From NCBI GenBank assembly GCA_029945375.1, contig CM057063.1, forward strand, positions 744,001 through 808,000: a DNA stretch of 64,000 bases, read 5' to 3'. Positions within the stretch are counted from its first letter, which is position 1. Each line of letters opens with the position of its first letter. This stretch comes from Agaricus subrufescens (Eukaryota > Basidiomycota > Agaricomycetes > Agaricales > Agaricaceae). Positions 12,304 to 24,781 of this stretch are shown piece after piece. The notes beneath the pieces are model-generated. The model was not told the origin of the DNA. It saw nothing but the letters and a program-made list of their open reading frames with translations, and ran no database searches. A program made the translations under genes and the position numbers.

Positions 12304-12394
12304 TTGTCGTGCCGTGGTGGTGGTAGTTGAGTGCGTCAAGCCACGTGGTCTGGCCCGGACTCTTTAAATCCGTCTCCGACCTGCAATCGAGTCC
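12304..12394. promoter_or_regulatory. Short divergent promoter, DNAJC8-like / COX11
   Basis: 91 bases separate the two start codons. No clear TATA box; pyrimidine-rich near the COX11 start. If the upstream ATG at 12339 is used for the J protein, only 55 bases remain. Confidence 0.45.
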
Positions 12395-13482
12395 ATGTCC
12401 TTTCTCCGTCCTCTCTCAACGGCCAGTTTATTTCTCCAAATCTCCAAATATATTCCTGGGCTGAGCTGACTACAGACATGTCTCCGGCGTTCTTCGCTCT
12501 CACCTAATTTATTTCGTCTTCCGACCACATCTCTGGTTCACTCCCGCTTAGCTTCTTCAGCACAAATACCGCCCCGCGGGCCGAGAAAGACGCGTGAACA
12601 GGTCTATGCAGAGAGAAACCGCGCGCTCTTGTTATATACCACTGCCGTCGTGAGTCCTTAAAATATTTATCTATTTTCCCAATCCACTCACCTTTCCTTA
12701 GATTGTAGCAGGTCTTGGTGTCACTTACGCCGCTGTCCCCCTATATCGCATGTTCTGTGCTGCAACCGGTTTCGCAGGAACACCAAAAGTAGGCACTGGA
12801 CGCTTCGAACCTTCCAGACTCGTACCAGTCGAAGACGCACATCGAATCAAAGTCCATTTCAACGCGGACCGATCTGAACAACTCCCTTGGTCTTTTGTTC
12901 CTCGTCAAAAATACGTCAACGTTCTTCCTGGAGAATCAAGTTTGGCTTTTTACGTCGCCAAGAATAAGTCGAAAGAAGATATAATCGGAATTGCGACGTA
13001 TAATGTAACACCAGATAGGGTACGTTTTCTTGTTTACTGTTCTGACACCGAAACTCTTGTCTTTTGACACTGACACAAAAATTCATAAGATTGCTCCGTA
13101 TTTCTCAAAAGTGGAATGTTTCTGTTTCGAAGAGCAGAAACTGACAGCTGGAGAAGAAGTCGACATGCCCCTACTTTTCTTCATTGACAAAGACATGCTC
13201 GATGATCCAGCATGTAGAGATGTCGAAGACGTCGTTCTATCTTACACCTTTTTCCGGTATGTCCATTATTTTTTCCAGAGCTAATCTTTGGTAATTCTGA
13301 CTTGACGTCTCGTTCTGATTTACAGGGCTCGTCGCAATGCAAGAGGTCATTTAGAACCTGATGCACCAGAGGATCAAGTACAAGAGTCGTTGGGATTTGG
13401 GAACTACGAGCATGCCCCCAAATCTGATACCCACAAGGCTCAAGAGGGAACTTCGGACACTGCTGATAAGGCAGCTACGTGA
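12395..13482 (+). CDS. COX11: Cytochrome c oxidase copper chaperone Cox11
   Basis: Inner-membrane protein that delivers copper to the CuB site of cytochrome oxidase subunit 1. Exons: 12395-12425, about 12552-12649, 12702-13019, 13090-13256, 13326-13482, about 256 aa. Seen: a membrane segment VAGLGVTYAAVPLYRMFCAA, the Cox11/CtaG core FVPRQKYVNVLPGESSLAFY, and the copper-binding pair in VECFCFEEQKL, then FFIDKDMLDDP. Upstream, REQVYAERNRALLLY is typical of the family. No ATG lies in frame inside the second exon, so a short first exon (MSFLRPLSTA, Arg-containing, mitochondrial-like) was chosen; its acceptor could be at 12551 or 12560, both in phase. The 3' end faces RAD2. Confidence 0.88.
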
Positions 13483-13923
13483 TTATAGTATCTGTGTTAA
13501 ATCTGGTTCTTTTTTTACACTAGAAATGTACCAGGTCATGGTAATAGAACTCGGCTCTTCTAAAGGAATGGCCATAGACTCTTTCATGACTGGTGTAACT
13601 CTTCAGGATCCGATTCATCCTGTCATCACATTACTCCAGCCTCGGACCGCCGCGTGAAGAGCATCAGGCTGCACTTGCCCCTCCTTTGTCCCGTCTGCCC
13701 TCTTGTTGCTCAATGGTTCAAGGACATGACCAGCCGCGAGTGTCCCGGAACGGAATATAGCGAAGCCATGCAAGTCCCAAAGTCACAAACTTATTCGTTT
13801 CCCCTTGGCTATTCTATAACTTACTGTCACACAATAGAAGATTGTCTTCAAACGGACCACAATGTATAAGTAGAAAAACCCAAATGGACTGAGGAATAAA
13901 TGATATAGATACACAGATCACAT
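13483..13923. other. Intergenic between convergent COX11 and RAD2
   Basis: No gene is supported here; two short open frames have no recognisable features. It probably holds 3' UTRs. Confidence 0.5.
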
Positions 13924-16900
13924 CTATTCTACAGAGCCTTGGTCATCCTGGGTTGGTCGCTTTATCATTTTAGGACGTGGTCTTAGGCGTGGCTTCACTT
14001 CACTTCCAAGGATAACCTCTCGAGGAGCGTTATCGTCACCGCCACTACCAGCCTCCTCAGTATAAGCGTCATCGTCATCATCATCATCGTCAACTTCTTT
14101 CACCTTCTTTCTCTTTCTTCGGCTAGCTGCTGGCTTGCTTCCTCTCCCTCTTCCAGCCTTCCCTCCTCTCGCCTTGGTTGATTTCCTCTGCTTCTTTACA
14201 GGCACACTATCCTCTTCCCCGCCACTGTTCGTGCCTTCTTCCTGACTCGGACCAATCGATCCACTCTTTTTCCTTTTTCTAAATTCCGTCACAACTTGCT
14301 GCAACCGGCGACTTGAATAAACTTCTTTCTTCCTAGGCGCCATATTTCCAGACAAGTTATTTCCTGCACGAACATTCGCCCAGTCAAGAAGGTTATTTTG
14401 TATTCCTGCTGTTGTTCCACTAGCGTTATTGCCCCTTCTATTCATCTTTCGGATGATAGGTAACAGAAGCTCATCAACCTTCGTTTGTCCCCACCCAAGC
14501 TCCCGGTTGAAGAAGGCACGGAGAGCGTCTAGATCAGGGAGCCCCCATTTAAATGGTTCTTCAGAACTATCAACTGCCGGATGATAATAGGCATCGCGCT
14601 ATCAGAATAACCATCAGTATAAGTCCCATATCTTTTTTTAGATAGACTGACCACTGCAGGATTTGGCCACTCAGTGGGTAGGTAAAGGTCTTTGAATTTC
14701 TTCTTCTGTAAGATATCAGGACTTGTTCAGTATCAGAATTTAAAATACACTTACAAACTGTCTTCTAGTCTTAGTATTACTCTCTTCCTCCTTGTCCTTT
14801 CCTTCCTGTACCCTCCTCCACCAGTCGGCAAATTTATGTAGCCCTTCTTTGTTCGGAAATTCCTTCAAAAGTTCCATAGCCACTACCGGACCAACACCAC
14901 TAAGCCCATCCGTATAGTCGCTACCCAACAAATAGGCCAATCTTATCAATGTATCCCTATCCAAACCCAACTCTCTTTCAAGATCGCTCAAAAGAAACAA
15001 TTCAACAGTCTTGGACTGATTGAACATATTCTTGTATACCCTCTGAGCACCGAAGAGAAACACATCGGAATCGTCTGTGATAACCCCGTCAACGAGACCT
15101 AAAGAGACTAGTTCCGCACATTGCGCCTCGGCTTCCATCGGTGCAGTGATATAGGGTATACCAAACAACCTCAACATCGTCTGTCGAGTAAAGTTTTACT
15201 AGATAACCCTTACTCCGATTGATATACTGGCAACTCACCATTATTTGAGATATCATTTGTTGCGTTATATCTTCCGAATCCCTCAAAGCAGCTTTTCTCT
15301 GGTCATTCAAAACTCTGATCTCATCGTCGATCTCTCTTTGCACATCATTCAAATTCCTCCCTTTAACTTGTGAAAGGAACCTTGCAAATTCCCCTTCTTC
15401 GGCATGGGGGTCTATTTCATGTGCAGCATCCCAAGGCTCTTCCTCGTTCACGGCTTCCGTCGTCGAGTTCCCTCCTTCAACCTCGTGGTCTGATTCATGA
15501 GAGATGACATCCACAGTCGAGAGCGTATTGTTTGCGGGGCCTTCCCATGCTGTTGTAGAGCCATCTCGCACAGGCGATGCTGATCTTGATGGCACAAATA
15601 AGGGTGCTTTGTTGTGCTCCAGAGGCGGGATTACTTCAGGTGAAGCTTTAGGAGAGTCTGGTAGGCTGGGCTGCACCTGAGGTTCCTCCACAGGCAATGC
15701 TTTATTAGGCACGACAGTCTCTACCTCCTCCATATCTTCATCCTCTTCACTTTCCTCTAGATTTACTGCAGGCTCAGGCTCAGACGGTATTACGGGCGTC
15801 GCTGTTTCAATATCCTTGGAAGCTGCAGCAGGTATGGAAACATCAACCTCTTCCATGTCGTCGTCTTCAGAATCAGATACCACAGCTGGAGATGGAGATT
15901 TAGAAGCGGGAGCCGGCGATCCTTCAATCGAAGGAGCCAAATCCTGACTGCGAACATTTTCCCCAATTTTCGACACCTTACTCGGCGACTGCTTGAGCGA
16001 AGACGAAAGTAACGAAGGCATCCCAAACGAGGCCTTATTCCCATCTTGCGTTCCAGACACACTAAAGCGCAACTTCTTCTCCGGTGAACCAGTCCCGGCA
16101 AAGGCTAAGGCTGTTTCCAAGCCTGAAGGGGTAAAGACATCCACCTCCGGCGAGGGTCGTCTAGCATTGGGAAAGCCGAGGGATTTGGGTGATTCCCTGG
16201 AAAGCCTTGACGGCGAGGCTCTAGGCGGTGTCGAATGAGAACCCGACCTAGTTTGATCCAGAGATTGTTGAATGGCAAAAGCGAGTGCTTGATCCTCATC
16301 ATCCTCACACTGTTCCATAGCTCGCCGAATGACTTCAGCATTTTCGACATCCTCCATTTGGTCAATTGCTTGGCGGATGGCTTCAGCATCTTCATCGTCT
16401 ATATCGAGATCAAACAATGGTTTGGAGACCTTGCTCTTAGTTGGTTTAGTAGTAAGTGGAACCAGCTTCTTGGGTGAATATCGAGCTGCAATGGCTGAAA
16501 GTGCCATTTCTCGCTGGTACTGACGCAAGTCTGGGTCTACAACATTGCCTCTAGCATACTCACTTCAGTACAAAGTAGGGAAAGCCTGAACTATCGTACT
16601 CACGTATCGACTTCCTCCATATCAATATCCTCGTCTTCATCCTCATCCTCGTTCTTGTTCTCATTCTCGAGCTTCTCTTCACCTTCCGAAATCATCTCAG
16701 CAGCCTTCTCTTCATCAATATCAATAAGAATAGGCTTCTCAGGCGCTACACCCGTCTTGTCCTGAATCGCAAGCACCCAACCTCCATCAACACCTTCATT
16801 CTTCGTCAAAACATACTCCCTATTCCTCTCACTCGCAATCCGAACCGGTATAGTCAGATGAGCACTCCCAATACTATCCGTCGTCACCAACAACTGCTGC

Positions 16901-17875
16901 GTCAACGAATTCCTCTGCTTCAAATTCACAATCTGCTGCTTCGAAAAATCCATAGGCGTAGGAGCCATCCGCAACATCCTCTGCAACCTCGCATGCGAAG
17001 TCTGCCTAGACTTCAATCTCAAATCACCAATAATTTCATACTGAACTTCTGTAGGAAGTTCTCGAAATTCAGGAGACGTGATATCAAAATCTTCAGGCCG
17101 CATTTGTTCGATGAAATCGCGAAGTTCATCTTCAGTGGCGAGTCTTGGATCTGGAATGGTTGTTTTTGTGGCTTTGGATATGGCTTCGTCTATGTTTACG
17201 TCGGGAAGACGGTATGGATCATGGTCTTGGTATTTATTCTTCTTACTAGGACTTGTCGAGGGCGGTGGACGTTTCGGAGCCTTGGGCACAGAGTCATCTA
17301 TATCCTCAAGGTACACCATATTATCCTCCTCAACATCCCGCGCCTTCTCCTTCCCCTTCGACGATTTCTTACTCCTACAACCACACCATAAGTCAACCAA
17401 AAAAAAGAACAAACAATATTCCTCCCAAAACTCAACTGAGCATGATTCAAAGCTTCCTTCCTCATCTGAGCAGCAAGCAACCTCTCCGCAATCTTCAAAT
17501 GACTCAACGCAGCACCACTCTTCTTCTTCTTCCTCTCACTCAACGTAGACCTCTTAATCGCCGGCGCACCTCCATCAAACACAAAAACGGGTTTGATCCC
17601 ATAAAACAATAATTTAGTGATACGCCGGAGGAAACCTAAAACATGAGCATTGACAAGTCCGCGCCCTTCCTTGTCGCGCATCGTAGCTTGAAATTGATAT
17701 ATCCAGATACTAGAGTCAATAGCCATAGCTTTCCCTTCAACTGTTTCGAGTCTGTCATTGAAAAAATGTACGAGTTTTAGAAGGTGGAGGAGTATTGGTA
17801 TCGAGCACACACACACACTTACAGAATAGGACGGCCAACAGGCGTCAAAAGCGTCCAAAGGGATTTAACACCCAT
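13924..17875 (-). CDS. RAD2: Nucleotide-excision-repair endonuclease Rad2/XPG
   Basis: Structure-specific nuclease that cuts 3' of bulky DNA lesions together with TFIIH. Seven exons (17875-17823, 17751-17437, 17374-16604, 16562-15239, 15180-14755, 14705-14652, 14598-13924) give 1205 aa, about the family size. The N domain starts [16 protein letters not shown], then [14 protein letters not shown] and [11 protein letters not shown] with the metal-binding acids. A long acidic spacer (about residues 200-760) separates it from the I domain: [51 protein letters not shown]. The C-terminus is basic ([23 protein letters not shown]), probably a nuclear signal. The spacer holds two weak acidic repeats ([14 protein letters not shown] / [14 protein letters not shown]) of the ubiquitin-interacting type. 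Confidence 0.93.
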
Positions 17876-18538
17876 TCTCGCTTATGTTTTCTGGAACAGT
17901 AGTGAATCAAATTGGAGTTCGTCACCCTCACTCAGTGAGGAGGTACACAGTGGTTCATGAAGGATGACGTTAACAAGACGAGATCATGAAAGTAACATCA
18001 AAACAAAGATGTTTGTTTATCAAATTCTATTACTGACTCATTTCCACGCCGCTCAACGCACGCACGCACACACACAGAATATACGGTATATTAATCAAGC
18101 ACAAAACCAACCTCTTTTTTGAAACAACAAACATATACGCCATCCCACAACCAAGAAAAAACATTCCGCCTATGAAAACGACGAAAATAGATGCCAAAAA
18201 CCAACAAAAAAAGGAAAATATTGGCAATGAAAAGATTAAAAAATACCAAGCAAAAAAAAAAAGCCATGAGAGACCGTTGTTGTAATGTCATGAAAAATGA
18301 GTTATATCAAGCCAAGGACGGATAGGGGGGGTAGAGAGGATGGAAAGAACGTGTAAATGTTATAGACATCTAGCATATAAATTCTAAACAAACAAACCAA
18401 AAAAGCCCGAGGCATAGTTTTAAAAGAATGAATCAGGCAAACAAAAAAATATCCTCGAAGGTTCGAAGGAAAAAAAAGAGAATGACAAAACCAAAAGAAA
18501 ATATGCCAAGTTATCGTCCACAGTAAATAAACGCACAC
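17876..18538. other. Intergenic, RAD2 5' region and PH-protein 3' UTR
   Basis: AT-rich with several A-runs and a short CA-rich stretch (about 18060-18080). No gene supported. Confidence 0.45.
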
Positions 18539-21500
18539 CTACAACGGTTGATGTTTTGGAGTAGCAGAGCGCTCAGAACCCTCAGCAGGTCTAGCTAAAG
18601 GTGATCCTCGCATAACAGGAGAACTGTTCCGCGACGAGTGTTGCGCCAACCCCGTAGGTGGCAACAAACCACCACCATCACCTGCTCCATTAGGAGAAGT
18701 AGCACCTAGAGGGAATCTCGTATCAAAATTTCCAGTCATCATCGGGGACATCATACCCATACCCATGCCCATGCCCATACCCATACCACCTCCCATCATC
18801 GGTGGCATACCCATCATCGACATCCTCGGGTCAAACCCAGGCATAGCCCCTTGAGGACTCCCATTATTATTATTCTCCCCGCCAACCTGAGATCCCGCAT
18901 TTGAAAACGCCATCATCGCTTGTTGATATGCAGCAGCAGCAGCTTGTTGAGCCGCGAACATCTGTTGAGGGTTCAACATCGAAGGATATCCCATCATACC
19001 ACCACCAGTCATCATGGGATTCATCCCTCCACCAGTCATCATAGGGTTCATCCCTCCACCGGTCATCATCGGATTCATCATCATCGGATTCATTCCCATC
19101 ATCATCGGGTTCATCATTGGATTATACCCGTATCCACCACCACCATACATCGACCCGCCCTGCTGCATTTGTTCCATCTGCTGTCTCTGTTGCTCATCAT
19201 ATCGTCTCTGCCTCTCCTCAGCCAACCTCTTCTCCCTCTCCCTCTCCGTCAACGCAGCACCAACCCCTCCTTCCCTCTTCCGTTCCCGTTCATGAGCAGT
19301 AATGGCACCGAGTAATCCAGTCTGCGGTGGTGGAGGTTTATTAGGAACATTAATGAGCGAAGCTCCAGTCTCCCTAGCAAGCTCCTCCTGCCTCTTAGCA
19401 GACCTATCCTGTTTATCCTGTATCCCAGCAGACAACAATCCCTGTGGCGTAAAAGCCTTGGTCATAGTCTCAGCAGGTTCTAATTGCACAAACGTATCCC
19501 GGGTATTCGTTTGTTCGGTCGGATTGACATTTCTTCCCGGATCCAAAACTTGGCTCCACACTGTATTTCTCGCAGCCCCAGGATGAGGAAAATCAGATTG
19601 AGAACGAATCTGAGTTCCTTCATCGTAGAAGGTACGTCTCGGGTCCCCCATCATATCCGATCGCCGGCCCTGGCCGAGATGTTCATCCATGCCTGTTCGC
19701 ATCACGAAAAAAAAAAAAGCAATGATGCACAAAAATAGTTTTCAAGTCAGACACCGCCAGCTGGCATAAATAAAATAATTTCAATCACTGATTACTCACC
19801 AGATGTTCTAAGGGCAGGGGGTTGAGGTAACGTTCGGGGAGCTCTCATATGCGGAGGAATAGCCTGACCCTGTCCGTCAGGCGCAAATTGACCATACACA
19901 GAAGGCCTAGTAGCCGCAATATTCGGAGAATGTCCTGATGGCGAACCACGCATCCTCGGTGGCACAACTTCAACATCCGAGTCACCATCTTCCTCCTCTT
20001 CCTCCTCTTCTTCTTCCTCCTCCTCCTCACTACTATCATTCCAAGTTCCAGAAGGCTTCGATTTTTGTCCATTAACCCGGCCGGGTTTATGCTGTGCCGC
20101 GTGGCTCGCGGCCTGTTGTGCCTGAGCCTTCGCCTTACGTTTCGCAGCAGAAGTCGAAGGGGCAAACGAAGATTTATACTGTATCGTGGGCACCGATTCC
20201 GAAGAACCAGCCCCTTCTACACCACGTTGCTGCGAGGAGCCACCCAGTTCTCCGTTCGAAGTGGCTGACACCTGGCGGGTTTGTTCGTCCGCAACGCTGA
20301 GATAGGAGATGGCCGCCAAAACATCATCATTCGCAGACTCAACGTCCCCTTCATAATCTTTTACAAACGCAGGTTTAGGTGCTGCAAGTGATGGTGAAGC
20401 AACCGAAACTTTCGTACCAACAGGACCACCAGAACCAGAACCAGAATCGTGCATTTGAGGGGGAGGGAGAGGGTTTGAGGGAATAGCAGCGGCGGGCATG
20501 TTTTGGTCTTCGTACAGCTCGTCCACTTCTTCAGGGTGTTGTTGGTGAGACGAAGAAAGGCCGGTGCTGTTTAAGGGAATACGCGAGGTTGTCTGAGCAC
20601 GTGCGCCGGAAGGCTTACGTCCCAAACCAGCCCGGCTTGACAACATCGATCCTCCCGCCGATCCAGACCCGCTGCCGGCTACAGCATTAGTCCGGTCACC
20701 CTTCAGAGATGGCGAGCCGTGATTGATTTTCAACGGCGCAACCGTTGGCGGGGGTGACCTCGAGCCTTGTGACATTCCTGTGAACGATTTTGGCGAGGCA
20801 CTCGTCGGTATGCGCGGACTGATGGTAGTAGCATTTGGGGCAGCTGGGAGAGAAGAAGTTGTGTTTGATGAATTGGACCTTGAGGGTTGCTGATGTGACC
20901 GTTCCACGAAGGCCATTGGCGTTCCTTGGCGAAGGGGCGGCGATCGACTATTACTTACGTTGGATGTGACTGATGGCGATGTCAACCTCCATGTGCACCT
21001 TTTAAAAGAAAAAAGACGCCTTACCAGGGACATTAGCACCGGTGTTAGCATCAGCGACAGCTTTGTTATATTCTTCCGAATCATCATCACTTTCATTACT
21101 ATCTTCTTCATCACTAGATGTCGGCATGGGGACTTGACGGGGTAGGCTACTAGGCTTGATTCCCATCGCAGCATCACCACTGCTTTCCATCCGTGATTGA
21201 TGCATGAGGAACAGCGCACCAGCCTCATTCAAAAAGTTATCCTCGGGTTCATGAGTCGATTGTGATGGTGGTATCTTCCTCGATGAAGTACGACGAGACG
21301 ATAAGCTGGGATTGGCATTGAGAGTAGAGACAGCAGGAACTTCAACATGCGTAGGAGGCGGTGTACCAACTGCTTGCAGGTCCGCACTGACCTGGCCGAA
21401 AGTCTGATGATGATCACGACTGTTCGTGTTTTGATCCTCTTGGTCGTGCAATGAATGTGGCGATGTCAAGATAGATACATTATCCTCCACAGGGGAGTAT

Positions 21501-23910
21501 GGTGAACTCAAAACCGAAACACCGCCGAGTGATCTCGTTCTGGCCATCAAACTTGAGTCCATCCCTCCAGAGGCGACTGCCTTCCCTTTAGGTGAGTTCG
21601 GTGAGCTACTTGTAGCCGTGTTGGTGGCAGCAGTATCGCTAGAACTACCCTTGGGAGTGTCGTTCACAGTAGACGGTACTTCGGTTTTCGTCGAGTGCGT
21701 TTGTGATTGCGAACTGGATTGAGTAGACGCAGGTGTAGAAGTCGATGCTCTTGGCGTCGGTGATTGAGGAGGTGGCCAAGGGGTATTCGCGGGCTGTTGA
21801 TGTCTGAGGATTGCGGGCGTAGCGCCGCCACCTAAAGGCGGACTTGAAGTGTATGATTCACCATCAGTAATAGGCTTATCTGGAGCAGATAAATCAACTC
21901 CGACTGAGGTGATAGTGCCAGCATCCATGGACATTCCCCTACCATGTGTCATAATACTATCTCCTTCGGTGATTGGCGTCAACACTCTAGCTTCTTGTTC
22001 ATTGAAGTTCAAAGGGGGGAGTTGAGGCCCTCCCGGCTGGCCAGCGTTGCCATTCTGTTGCTGATTTGGAGAGCCGCCGCCGCCGACAGAAAGAGGAGGG
22101 AGTGTTGGGGGCTGATCTGATGAAGGACGTCTGGTAGAGCGTTGCTGAACTAGTTGGGGTTGTTGTTGGCGCATGCGATCGATCAACAACTCAAGGAGTT
22201 TAGACCTAATTGCAGAAGTGCGATCGTCTCTGGGATCCAAACTCTCGCCCGCTTCGCGATCGAGGAAGAGGAGCTATGGAATTCGAAATGAGTCGCACTG
22301 CACCTCCACCGAAATCAAATCACACACTTCACGTTGGGGACCGACGGGGTAAGCAAACATTAAAGACTGGCCCTCTCGAGGGTCCCAGCTCCACGTATTT
22401 GGACGGCCATAAAGCTCAAATGCATCGTGGATAGCTAATTAGTGCCCCTCAATCGTTGAATCTTGTTCCAAAGGTGTATTACTTACCTATGACCCACTTG
22501 AGCATCTCTGTTGCATGATTTGTCGAAGATCCTTCCAGTTCGGGCATGAGCAAAAGCCAACCTTCTCTGGATTTCATCGACTGAGCCAGTTCTTCATCAC
22601 CCATGAGGCCTTCCAACTTGATCAGGGTACTCCGAGTGATCAATTCTGGACGTTCGGGGTACACAGCAAACGCCTGCGTGACTTCACGCAGAGTTAGCCA
22701 TGCCTTCTTCTTCTCCCTTGGCTTTGAACCCCCGTACATGGTGATGCTAGGCTTTGAAGGGCCCGTTTGGCGAGGGGGGCTTTGATCTCGAGAAAACAGA
22801 TTGGACATTCTTTTCTTTCTTGTTTGGGCGGACATTGAGCCATTTGTAGGTGGTTCTGGACCGATGTTTTCGTGTCCAGCATTGATGACCATCCAGACGC
22901 GTTTCCAGTCAGTTTGACCAGCAATGCGTATTCTGACCCATCCTTCCAACTTTCCGCGAACAAGTGTGGTCGGTAAATCTGGACCTGATAGATTATTTTT
23001 AGTGAGAGGACGAGAAGGGGCTATGACAGGTATTTACGACTAAGCGTGATTCTGATCAAATGAGCGGTATAGATCTCTTCGAGCCGAGATTTCTCCCAAG
23101 ATGAGACTCTGAGGGCAGAGGCCCAGGAGATCAGAGCGGCTGTTGAAGGGCAGGAGAAGAGGAGGAGGTTGGAGCCCGCAGTGTTGAGCGTAAGAACGTT
23201 GGTATATCGTTTTGATGGTTGGGTTGGAGTCGCGGGCACGGTGACGGAGCCAAGGACCTGAACAAACTGGGCGCTGATGAGTGCGGGACTGCGAAGAATG
23301 GGAAACGGGAGCGTACAGCGTCGGTGACGTTTATGTACGTCGGAGGGACCTCTTTCCCTAGACGGCTGGCCTCCTGGATCTCCTTCATATCCCAGATGCT
23401 AAGGATGGTGCCGCCGAGCTGGGCCCAGACCTCGGTCCAGCCCTCGTCCTTGGTGGGTTTCTGGCCATCGGGCTGCCTCTCGATGCGACGTATTAGCGGT
23501 CCAGAAAAGTAAATTTTGTGGGCGTGGGCGACGGTGAGGGACACGATGGAGCGGATCTCGGGGTGCAAGGGAGGAGCTGGCGTCTGCTGGGGCTGGGAGG
23601 GCGATTTGGGGGCGGGCATGGGAAGAGTGGGGGAGCGCGCGGGGTCGGCAGGGGGCGAAGCAGAGGGAGGTTTGGGCAGCTGCATGGAAGCGGAAGGCAG
23701 GGCAGGGTTGCTTGAGTTGTGGCGGAGATCAAGGGCGGCGGAGGTCGTGGAATTTCTGTTGGAGAGGAAGGAGAAAAAGGAGGTGGAGCGGGCGTGCGTC
23801 GGGTGGGCCATGGGCGGGGCGGCGGGGGCGGCGGGGTCGGCAGCGGGGAAGCGGAGGGAGGAGAGCTGGCTGTGGGACTGGAGGGAGGAATGGCGGTAGA
23901 GCGTGGGCAT
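18539..23910 (-). CDS. Caf120/Skg3-like PH-domain protein
   Basis: Large PH-domain protein of the fungal Caf120/Skg3 family (Ccr4-Not-associated or bud-neck proteins in yeast). Main exons: 23910-23317, 23266-23041, about 22986-22488, about 22435-22330, 22275 to about 21030, then about 20960-19800 and about 19697-18539. The PH-like region is spread over the first three: SIVSLTVAHAHKIYFSGPL, GGTILSIWDMKEIQEA, TYINVTDA joined to FVQVLGSVTVP, ALISWASALRVSSWEK, KLEGWVRIRIAG, ERPELITRSTLIKLEG. The rest is low-complexity: Ser/Pro stretches, an acidic run of about 14 Glu near 20000, and a Met/Gly C-terminal part with three NPMMTGGGM-type repeats. The junction around 20960-21030 could not be settled. 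The start sits 17 bases after a tRNA-like sequence, so a later Met (about 23810) is possible. Confidence 0.75.
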
Positions 23911-23926
23911 GGCCGGGGGAGGAAAC

Positions 23927-23997
23927 AAGCAGCTGCTGGGTTCGATCGCGGGACCTCGGGTTATGGGCCCCGCGCGCTGCCACTGCGCCATGCTGCT
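23927..23997 (-). tRNA. Initiator tRNA-Met-like sequence, probably decayed
   Basis: On the minus strand the sequence reads like a eukaryotic initiator tRNA: TGGCGCAGTGGCAGCGC gives a perfect four-pair D stem (GCGC/GCGC), GGGCCCATAACCC gives an anticodon loop CCCATAA with anticodon CAT, and GATCGAA matches the initiator-type T loop. The acceptor arm pairs over six positions (AGCAGC with GCTGCT). Against function: only three pairs of the anticodon stem form (one base seems missing), the T stem pairs poorly, and the discriminator is T. It is likely a pseudogene or a relic, lying between NDUFB8 and the start of the PH-domain gene. Confidence 0.45.
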
Positions 23998-24046
23998 GTG
24001 CTTATCACCCCTATTCCGTATATTGCGCAACTATACATGCTATCTA

Positions 24047-24623
24047 CTACTCCTCCGATCGCTCCGTGTTCGCCTGTGCGCACAGTTGGTCAGCCATGCA
24101 ATGCCTGCCCGGTGTCGCAGCCCCTACCTTGATCTCCTCCACGCCGCCGAGCTCCTTGACCAGCCCGTCATAGGGGAATTCCCGCGGCACCGCTGGTCGC
24201 TCGGGAATGCCATAATATTTGATAAACAGCCCCAGCGCTGCAAACCCAGCAAACGCCCCTAGAAGCTTTCGCAATGCGGACTCGCCCGTTACGCCCGCAG
24301 GCGGAATGTCCGGCCCCCACATCGACAGTACCTCCTCCTGCTCGTGCAGCTGTCACAAAAAATCATCAGTCAAGCTGCCGCTGCCGCAACACGCAAATCC
24401 GCACAGTGTCCCCATAGTTCCTCCTCAGGAGCATATCATCCCACTGTTTCGGAGGCAGGTTCTGGCGGGATACCCAGGGCAGTTGCGGGTAGTCGGGCTC
24501 TGGGTCCTGCGTCTCGTACGACGCCCGTTCGGGATAGACCGGTGGTTTACTGGCATACGACCTGGTGGCGACTGCAGTGCGTCGCGTCGCCGCTGCGACA
24601 GGGCGGAATAGGGCGCTGTTCAT
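24047..24623 (-). CDS. NDUFB8: NADH:ubiquinone oxidoreductase subunit, NDUFB8-like
   Basis: Accessory membrane-arm subunit of mitochondrial complex I. Three exons (24623-24405, 24349-24128, 24073-24047) give 155 aa; if the last short intron is retained the frame stays open and adds 18 residues. The N-terminus MNSALFRPVAAATRRTAVATR is a good mitochondrial presequence. Then come DPEPDYPQLPWVSRQNLPP, RRNYGDTLHEQEE and WGPDIPPAG, one membrane span LLGAFAGFAALGLFIKYYG, and REFPYDGLVKELGG, which fits the conserved C-terminal YPY..L...GG of NDUFB8. Divergent from the methyltransferase gene, with 158 bases between starts. Confidence 0.82.
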
Positions 24624-24781
24624 CTTTGCCCTGCAGAGTCCGGAAATTGTCGTAAGTAGAGTTGCTATTTGCGGCTGTTTGTGGCCGCTCATGTTCAGAC
24701 CAAGTGGGCTTGACTCTCCAGGCGACCCATGTCCCTAATTACGTTCTTTCTCTTTTCCCCCCTTCAACTCTCCGCCCCTCC

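Noticed and set aside
18920..19315. His/Ile/Ser-rich plus-strand frames over the Met/Gly repeat
   Set aside because: Mirror of the repetitive coding sequence on the other strand.
24074..24127. 18 extra residues in NDUFB8 from an unspliced last intron
   Set aside because: Good GT and AG ends flank the segment and splicing keeps the frame; the shorter protein was preferred, though both are possible.
23512..24173. Gly/Arg-rich plus-strand open frames opposite the PH-protein gene
   Set aside because: Antisense of a Pro/Ser/Ala-rich coding exon in GC-rich DNA; no motifs, and the minus frame has the PH-like sequence.
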